Below are positions 56,798 through 64,000 of a DNA stretch of 64,000 bases, piece after piece. Position 1 is the first letter of the stretch, and every line of letters starts with the position of its first letter. Made by a program: the position numbers and the translations under genes. The notes beneath the pieces were generated by a model. That model did not search any database. It had not been told where the DNA came from and was given only the letters and a program-made list of their open reading frames with translations. Origin of the DNA: Halichondria panicea (taxonomy: Eukaryota > Porifera > Demospongiae > Suberitida > Halichondriidae); the NCBI RefSeq assembly GCF_963675165.1, contig NC_087379.1:2732201-2796200 (forward strand), in the 5' to 3' direction.

Positions 56798-57065
56798 CAG
56801 TGGCGTAGGCAGAAGGGGGGCTGAGGGGCTAGAGCCCCCCCCCCTTTTGTGCTTTATCAATTCCAACTCAGCTTGAATCACCGCGATCTGCACTGTACTA
56901 CATGCATAGTTACTAGAATAATGCCATTGAATGGAAATGTGGGCAGGGCCATCTAATGCGCATGCTGACTGCTGAGGAAAAGTGATGACTTTTTTAGATG
57001 TTATGCTCTGGCCCTGCTCAACTGATTTGAGCCCTGCCCTTCTCAAAATCCTGGCTACGCCACTG
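56798..57065. mobile_element. hAT-like MITE, 5-bp TSD AGTGG
   Basis: Starts CAGTGGCGTAGGCAG and ends CCTGGCTACGCCACTG, with AGTGG on both sides (56793-56797, 57066-57070). The C-run near 56837 may be length-variable. Same 5-bp duplication length as 37264-37940. Confidence 0.65.
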
Positions 57066-57237
57066 AGTGGCGTATAGGAAGGGGGAAGCTCCAGGGGCTG
57101 GAGCCCCCTATATTTGAAGTTATTTCTAGGCTATTAAGTAACTTAAATCCAAGCTTGCACTATATGGCTTTTCAGTCTTTTTCCATTCAAAAACTAGAGC
57201 CTCCCCCCCATTGAGAAATTGCTTCCTATGCCACTGC
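57066..57237. repeat. adjacent hAT-like MITE
   Basis: Starts AGTGGCGTATAGGAAG and ends CTTCCTATGCCACTG. The left end abuts the previous element, so one base of the tip is shared or lost. Confidence 0.5.
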
Positions 57238-57532
57238 ATGTACATGTATATAGGCATTATATACCATCCAGTCATGCATGCATGTTAGAGTATAACCTAG
57301 CTTTAATTGGTCCCAGGCCAATTTTTTATGACCCTTTAAGATGCTTAGTTTATAAAACCTTGAACAAGAATTTAGTTGAACATTCACTCATGTATGGGGG
57401 TCTCCTTGCTGTTGCACTGTTGGCTCTAAATATAAACATGACCTTTGAATCTCGTTTGGTTACACCTACACTATATAAACTCACAGGAGGTCAGTATGGA
57501 TTGGGGGTAAGTCTCAGGGGATGGCCTAAGTA

Positions 57533-59310
57533 TTATTTAGAACACACCTAGCCAAGATTAATCTGCGTGCCGAGGATGGCCTCGAGGTTAACGTGGTGCT
57601 CGAGGCGCAGCCGAGTTCATTACGTAACCGAGAGGCCATCCGAGTGCACCAGCATTAAAACACGTGACTTGGCTAGGTGTGTTCTAGTGCTGTCACGTGA
57701 GCTCTAGCCTCGTGGCAGCTACATCTAGCTACATTTTAAATCAGTTGCTGGTGGCTAGCTAGCTAGCTAGACGTAATAGCAAGTTTTAGTAGGTTTGTAG
57801 ATCCAGTAACTGATGCAAAGGAGAAGGAGATACGATCTAAAGCTATCTGGACTGACTGGGCATGTTCTCGACTTATTTCTCCTGCTGACTGTTCCGATCC
57901 CACTACTGGATATGCCTCCAGTTGATCTGGCTTACTGGATGGGAAACTTTGTGTGCAAACTATATGGCAATGAGTATCTGGTTTGCTCTTTTGGAACGCT
58001 ATGATATTTGAAGCACCTTTGATGAAACGATTATATGGATCTGGCTTAGGTACAGGTACGTACATCTTCGAAGCAAGCTGAGCCTATTTCTCCAGACGAA
58101 AAAGTGATGATATGGTCAAGTCAGCAATTCGGTACACATGAAACAAGTCAAAACAATAACATTCAACTTTCTAATACTTTCAGCTTTGCTTGTGTACGTA
58201 TGCAATCTGCTTGTATTATTATGATGACATTCAGGTTCAATCTGCTTGTATTATGATTGTTTGATAAAAGTGTGCATTAACAAACCAACTTAAAGCGCAC
58301 TTACGTGTGGATTAAGTTATTTAATCCATGGTCACCTGACTACTTTCAGATAAGCTGATTGGCTGGAGATCATGTGACAGCACTAACTATATTTAGTGCT
58401 GATCACATAATCTCCAGCCAATCAGCTTATCTGAAAGCAGTCAGGTGACCATGGATTAAATAACTTAATCCACACTTAAGTGTGCTTTAAGTTGGTCAAG
58501 TGTGCTTTAATGTGGTTTGTTAATGCACACTTTTTATCAAACAACCATAATACAAGCAGATTGAATCTGAATGTCATCATAATAATACAAGCAGATTGAA
58601 TATGTACACAAGCAAAGCTGAAAAGTATTAGAAAGTTGAATGTTATTGTTTCGACTTATTTCATGTGTACCAAATTGCTGACTTGATCATAGCATCGTTT
58701 TTTCGTCTGAAGAAATAGGCTCAGCTTGCTTCGAAGATGTACATACCTGTACCTAAGCCAGATCCATATAATCGTTTCATCAAAGGTGCTTCGAATATCA
58801 TAGCTTTCCAAAAGAGCAAACCAGATACTCATTGCCATATAGTTTGCGCACAAAGTTTCCCATCCAGTAAGCCAGATCAGCTGGAGGCATATCCAGTAGT
58901 ACTATTTTATGGGATCTAGTGGGATCGGGACTGTTGGTCAGCAGGAGAAATAAGTCGAGAACATGCCCAGTCAGTCCAGATAGCTTTAGATCGTATCTCC
59001 TTCTCCTTTGCATCAGTTACTGGGTCTACAAACCTACTAAAACTTGCTATTATGTCTAGCTAGCTAGCTAGCCACCAGCAACTGATTTAAAATGTAGCTA
59101 GATCTAGCTGCCACGAGGCTAGAGCTCACGTGACAGCACTAAATCCTTTAGAACACACCTAGCCAAGTCACGTGTTTTAATCTGGTGCACTCGGATGGCC
59201 TCTCGGTTACGTAATGCACTCGGCTGCGCCTCGAGCACCACGTTAACCTCGAGGCCACCCTCGGCACGCAGATTAAAACACTTAATCTTGGCTAGGTGTG
59301 TTCTAAATAA
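57533..59310. repeat. 1.78-kb near-perfect palindrome
   Basis: Left arm 57533-58386 and right arm 58393-59310 are inverted copies around a 6-bp centre (58387-58392). They match from the tips (TTATTTAGAACACACCTAGC and complement) to the centre, with scattered substitutions and a few small indels, including about 20 extra bases in the right arm near 58897-58920. Each arm includes an open segment: in the left arm a 100-codon minus frame (58065-57763, PVPKPDPYNRFIKGASN), in the right its counterpart from 58737. I cannot name that segment. No target duplication was found. Confidence 0.85.
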
Positions 59311-61593
59311 GTTTTCCAACTAAAAAACATTGGAATTCATTACTTATACTGCTCTAGAATTTGGGCCATTTGTAATAAGGATACTTCATGGAATATTGAT
59401 AATTCCTAATAGAGTAGACATACTGCATTTTATTGGATGTCATACTCGTCAGCTAAAAGTGCATATAATGCACGAAAAAAACGAGATTTAATTGCACACA
59501 CCAATAAGTGGCTATGGGACTACTAATCAGCGAAAATTTGGATATGGGCCAAGTCACTTCCAGTCAGAGTTGTGATCACTAGAAAAATCCTTTGACTGGA
59601 AACCACTCCCTTCACTGTGCTCTCACGCATTCGATTTTCGGTGAGTGTAATCTATTTCCGTTTTTGCCAAAACTACAAAGCTAGAGTTAACTGACACATA
59701 CTGGGTTCAATCTTGAGAGAGTATACAGTACATGCATGGTGGAGCAATTGCAGAGTCAGTAAACCTTGCAAAGCTGCTAGAGTAGTTTGTGCCCTGACGA
59801 ATGTAAAGTGCTGAGTCAGCAACCCCACCCACCATAGCTTTCTTGGTGGGTGGGCTCATTGCTAAGGGAGGAGTACAGGGTGGATGTCTTACTTTAAGTC
59901 AAGGCCTAGGGTGTCGCATATTTGGAGGGTCGCCTTAATTAGAAGTCTTATAAAAATTAATATCATGATTCATGGTTGAAAACAGGTCGAAATCTCACAA
60001 TTCTGAATTCAGGCATCAAACATCATAATTTCTATGTCAGGAACATTTCAAAAATGTGACAATTTGGTTACTAGATGATCGATCATGAAACACTAAGTAA
60101 AACATGAAGTTTCATTGAACATTTGCTATGGCATGAAATGTGATGTTGCATGGCTCTGGAAACATGGCAGAAAATATTATACGGACATTTCCTATCAAGT
60201 TTCATACTGAAACTTCATTGAAACATGCATTTTTTCCTGTGCTATGACCAATGGAACATCGTGTCCCTTGCGTAGCCCGGCACCCGTTCCCAACGCATCA
60301 CTCTTGTGAAAGAACAGAAGCTAGGTTCTCAAGTTTCTGCTATCAGTACAGTTAAGTTGGCTACCCTTTGATTGACTACACAATTACAGTGCATGCAAGC
60401 GCTTAATAGGACCATTGATTGCCAAATACATTTGGTAGAGTCTACCCTCAGACTCTGGCCATTGTACACTATACATATATATACTATAAAGCCCAACTCT
60501 TGTTACCTGGATCAAGGTATGATACTACGGCACTGGCACTGTTGTGTGGACCATCACTGTGAGTTACAAAATGTATAGTGGAATGATGAATTTAAGATTA
60601 TTCTTGTATACAGGAGCAAAATCGAGCCTTTCCCATCCAACCCCCATCGTACTCCTCTTAGCTGATGGGTGCAAACTCATTGGAAGGGATGCCCTAGTGC
60701 CACTCGTGTCCTTCTTCCTAAGGGGCCGATCATATAGAACTATGTATACCTGCACTAAAACTACTGAGGTGGATATGGTTGCTATCCTGGCCAGTGACAT
60801 CAGGATTCTACTGTCCCGTGAACACACAATCTTTGTCATGCATGCCACCTGAAGGCTTAGCAGGCATATCCAATACAGTATTGAGCCTCTCTGGAAGCTC
60901 TTGTTTGAGATCCTTGCTTCTAAACATCTGTCTATTTATATGGAACGCAGTACACTCTACAAAAAACAGATTATTTCGATTGACCACATGCATGGACTAT
61001 CACTATATATAACAGTATTCATTTCTAGTGATTATATCACTTTGTTGCCCAGTGAGTGGGCAGATCAAAGCAATCCAGTGCTCAGTATATGGCATATTGC
61101 ATCACTGCCATGGCTACCATATATTGCACTGAATTATATGGCATAATGCACTGAATTATATGCACTTGCACTGTGTGTAAATGCAGTAGATATCTATTTG
61201 GGACTTATGCCCGACCATATAACTCATTTGGTCCCTTTTATAGGCTACTACTTTTATAACTACTAGTGGGAAGAAAACCTAAAAATTTACTATAATTATA
61301 TGGAATTCAGCAAAACTAATGAATACACTAAATTCCTTCAAACACATGTCTTTTATTACGATTTATATGACCAGTCAGACGAGTTTAACGTCATTGGGCA
61401 ACAAGTTAGCTATTGCAGGCGCCCTCGTGCAACATGCCATATATTGCACTGGATGACATAATGCCCTCGGGCATTATATTGCTCCAGTGCAATATATGGC
61501 ATGTTGCACTCTGGCTGGGCAATAACTAATACGTATTTTTAGCCACTGTACCTACTATACATGGCAGAAATTATTACAATGTACAATTTCCGA
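59311..61593. other. gene-poor intergenic region
   Basis: A+T-rich, with only short frames. It includes a hairpin-like patch at 59822-59856 (ACCCACCATAG against GGTGGGTGGG), repeats of the ATATGGCATRTTGCA type at 61085-61210 and a perfect hairpin at 61427-61509. No coding gene can be supported. Confidence 0.35.
61427..61509. repeat. 26-bp perfect hairpin arms with palindromic loop
   Basis: Arms 61427-61452 and 61484-61509 are exact complements (GTGCAACATGCCATATATTG...). The loop itself contains ATAATGCCC/GGGCATTAT. Related words occur at 61085-61150 and 63160-63545, suggesting a dispersed foldback family. Confidence 0.7.
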
Positions 61594-61677
61594 TCACGCC
61601 CAGATACAATCAATACCAGGCCGAGGAGGCGACCTAGCGTTAAATTGGAGACAAATCGCCCTGGCGTCGAGGCAAAG
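61594..61677. repeat. solo end of the RecQ-carrying MULE-like family
   Basis: On the minus strand it reads GCCTCGACGCCAGGGCGAT, then GTCTCCAATTTAACGCTAGG and GGCCTGGTATTGATTGTAT. This is the left end of the element at 28048 in the same order. No second end was found nearby. Confidence 0.65.
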
Positions 61678-61913
61678 TTTCTCCTTTGATATCTATACAA
61701 AAAAACTACAGGAGTTGAAGTCACATACCTTAAAGGTATTTCGTATTGTATATAGAGCTGCTACGAAATTTCAATAGGTGCAGTTCATACGAAAATTTGC
61801 ACCAACAAAGAAAATTATTATCCGCTATATATAATTATACAGAATTGATACAAATGCTAATGATATCTCTCTCTGATTCGTTTATCTGATAAAGTATTAA
61901 TTATAATAATCGT

Positions 61914-62576
61914 TTAGTCTGAGCTGCTGTCCCTGGCCTCTCGTTTCGATAACTTGAATTCGTGTTGGCTTAGCTGCTCCAGTGGTACCTTTGGATGCAG
62001 CAGAATTTTTCGAAGGTTCTTTACATCTGCTACAGCATCATGGCAAACATGATCAATCCCTGAATTAGGATATAGGTAATGGTGTACAGATTGTAGACTC
62101 ATTTTGTTAATTCCAGGAAGTACAGAATTTCGAGCTGCCTTTAAGAGATGGAATGCATCTGCAAAATAGAGATCTTTTCTTCCCATTGCCACTGGAATCC
62201 CAAACTTGTGACAATCACGTCTCAAAAACTCCATGTCAAACTTTTCACTTTTGTATCCAACCAACGTCAGTTTATCTCCTGGGTTAGTTTTCAGTTTCAG
62301 GTACTCAAAAAATGTCTTGTACATTTCTTCTAGACTTATAGTGGGTAGTATTATTCCTTCCCTACAAAGGCTCTCATCTTTGATTGTGAATCCATTGGCT
62401 TTACTTGCTTCACGGTGGAATGAGCAAGTGGGAAGCACATAAGCATTGAAAATGTCTTCTTCACAGTCGTGGGCCAGAGAAACTGCTGCTAATTGACAAA
62501 CCTCGTCTAACTTTTTGTTGAGACCTGTTGTCGCCACGTCAAACAGTATGATGCATGATCCAGAACATTGGGCCAT
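61914..62576 (-). CDS. DEDDh exonuclease-like protein, catalytic Glu replaced (copy 2)
   Basis: Intact single exon of 220 residues from MAQCSGSCIILFD to the stop at 61914. The start is the first ATG that leaves a normal N-terminus; in-frame upstream codons continue but lack family similarity. The fold is DnaQ-like: Exo II (VGYKSEKFDMEFLRRD) and Exo III (HDAVADV) are present, but Exo I reads DVATTG where copy 1 has DIETTG (GCG against GAA). The Glu of D-x-E binds the catalytic metal, so activity is probably lost. The tail (VPLEQLSQHEFKLSKREARD) matches the part of copy 1 that lies beyond its transposon. It could act as a nucleic-acid binder or be an early pseudogene. Confidence 0.8.
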   Translation of the reverse strand: MAQCSGSCIILFDVATTGLNKKLDEVCQLAAVSLAHDCEEDIFNAYVLPTCSFHREASKANGFTIKDESLCREGIILPTISLEEMYKTFFEYLKLKTNPGDKLTLVGYKSEKFDMEFLRRDCHKFGIPVAMGRKDLYFADAFHLLKAARNSVLPGINKMSLQSVHHYLYPNSGIDHVCHDAVADVKNLRKILLHPKVPLEQLSQHEFKLSKREARDSSSD

Positions 62577-64000
62577 TACTAAATAGAGAAGTAGCTTGGT
62601 AAAACCCAACTCACTTAAATGCATGCAGTTTCTCACCACCGTGTAACATAGCAATTGTGAATTAGTTATAATTATAGGCAAGTTCTTGCTAATTCGAGAC
62701 ACAAATATCTGAGGTATAGCAAGTGTACTGCTTTTTTTTGCTTTTTTCGTTTTTTGACAACATCATTTTTTATGCATATAATTATTTCTAAAGCACTATA
62801 TAATATTATTGCATGCTTGGGAGACGCCTCCATAATTATTATTCTCTAGCATCAGGCATAAGGGAGGCACACTGGACGGACCCTAATCCATATTGTCCAG
62901 GACCTTGAGTGCAGTGTATATACAAGCACTCGCCTGATTCCTCTTCTTATCAGTATGCACATGCAGTCTAGACTATATATAATTGTATGTCTCGATGATG
63001 TGCAATCTGAATGCAATCAGGTATGCATGGTCTAGCATCAGGCGTAAGGGAGGCACACTGGACGGACCCTAATCCATAATGTCCAGGACCTTGTGTACGT
63101 CATTATTGCCTGATGACTTGAATAACTGTTGGATCTCACTAAAACCTGTTGTTCAGTGCTCTGTATATGGCATGTTGCATCACTACCATAGCAACCATTA
63201 TTATAGCATATAAGGCCATGCAAAGTCAGTTTCTCAGGCCCTCGCGCTTGGAAATTGGCAGCTTTACAAAAAAGTTAAATATCATGTGACCTCAAATGAA
63301 AATTTGTATGGTTTTTTGGTCATGAATATAATTATGACTAAAATTAATTAGTAAAAATTATGCACTTCCGCTTATTGAGGAAGTTAGGGGTGTGTTTTCA
63401 ATTATTTATCATTAAAATTAATTAATATTTATCAAATGCCTCAATCTGCTTGCTATTTTTTAGGAATAATTTACAAATTGACTTTGCATGGCCTATAATG
63501 CAGTGCAATAATATGGCATGTTGCACTGTGTGCAACATGCTTTTGGACTTATGCCCATGCACTTGTTGAAATGAGTACTCACTACTCAACCCACTAAATC
63601 ACAAAGCTGAGTCTATAATAGCTCTCTGGTTTAGTGGCTAGTTATTATGTGAGTATACCCTATAAGGTGTTCGCGAGTATTAATTTCTGCTATTTCTGCG
63701 AATGCATGGGAGTCAAATTGCAAAAATGTGTACTCGCAGATATTAATTGGAAATGCAACGAAACCACTTGTGAGTAATTAGAAACGCTATGAATCACTCA
63801 TAGAATTAAATATCAGCAAAATGAGTAGAAACAATTGCATGCATGTTTCACGGATGTATAAGTTTGTGCAACAAAACTAACGCTAATTTGTTAAAAGGCA
63901 AGCTGAAAAGCTTGTGAAATAAGTTTGAATGACTAGAATTTTAATACAGCTATACATGAAGTTCTCACCTTCAATTCTCGTATCCGAGTCTTATGCAAGA
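62577..64000. other. gene-poor right end of window
   Basis: Contains the direct repeats at 62846 and 63031, ATATGGCATRTTGCA words, and a MITE-like block at about 63660-63745 (GCGAGTATTAATTTCTGCTA) related to 4790-4885 and 49735-49825. No gene was recognised. Confidence 0.35.
62846..63095. repeat. pair of about 66-bp direct repeats
   Basis: 62846-62912 and 63031-63095 both read TCTAGCATCAGGCRTAAGGG, then GAGGCACACTGGACGGACCC and onward, with two or three differences and a 186-bp offset. No function is apparent. Confidence 0.75.

Noticed and set aside
57763-58065. 100-codon frame in the palindrome as an independent gene
   Set aside because: The same segment is present in both arms, no start context or domain is recognised, and the right-arm copy is broken by extra bases. 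It is kept only as a property of the palindrome.
60372-61146. Cluster of short frames around 60.4-61.1 kb as a gene
   Set aside because: Frames overlap on both strands, show no domain, and lie among ATATGGCATRTTGCA repeats.

Overview
The window looks like nuclear DNA from an early-branching animal, most probably a demosponge (inference). The reasons are spliced genes with GT-AG introns, metazoan ciliary genes (RP2, a KIF17-type kinesin-2), MATH-BTB and TRAF-like paralogues, a Ty1/copia element primed by a tRNA-iMet half, and a very high density of short inverted-repeat elements. It is A+T-rich. No bacterial operons, rRNA or convincing tRNA genes were seen. All exon structures were read by eye from splice signals and frame continuity.

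Layout. 1-7.4 kb: the last three exons of a xanthine dehydrogenase-type gene (+), then a complete prenylcysteine oxidase gene (+) whose 3.4-kb intron carries a broken antisense RING/zf-TRAF gene. 7.5-20 kb: a minus-strand tandem array of five intact genes and one dead copy of a small four-transmembrane protein family that I do not recognise; every intact gene has four exons and all introns are phase 0. 20.3-31.2 kb: MRI1 (-), RP2 (+) and a KIF17-like kinesin (+). MRI1 and RP2 are divergent with 150 bp between start codons; RP2 and the kinesin lie head-to-tail, 264 bp from stop to start. A kinesin intron holds a Mutator-like element carrying a RecQ helicase fragment.

31.5-34 kb: two damaged MATH-BTB genes head to head; an intact paralogue lies at 43.6-44.7 kb. 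35-38.1 kb: nested inverted repeats with a hAT transposase tail, then a DEDDh exonuclease gene split by a hAT-like MITE. A second, uninterrupted exonuclease copy lies at 61.9-62.6 kb but lacks the catalytic Glu. 40.7-42.7 kb: a 5'-truncated LINE. 45-50 kb: gene-poor, with a minisatellite. 50.5-54.9 kb: a complete but mutated Copia element with LTRs and 5-bp target duplications. 55-64 kb: MITEs, a 1.78-kb near-perfect palindrome and low-complexity intergenic DNA.

Most interesting points: the unrecognised four-TM gene array; the RP2-KIF17 neighbourhood; the 9-bp-TSD Mutator-like family with a captured RecQ fragment; the exonuclease pair with complementary damage; the giant palindrome; and a templated 33-bp inverted duplication inside the Copia RNase H region.
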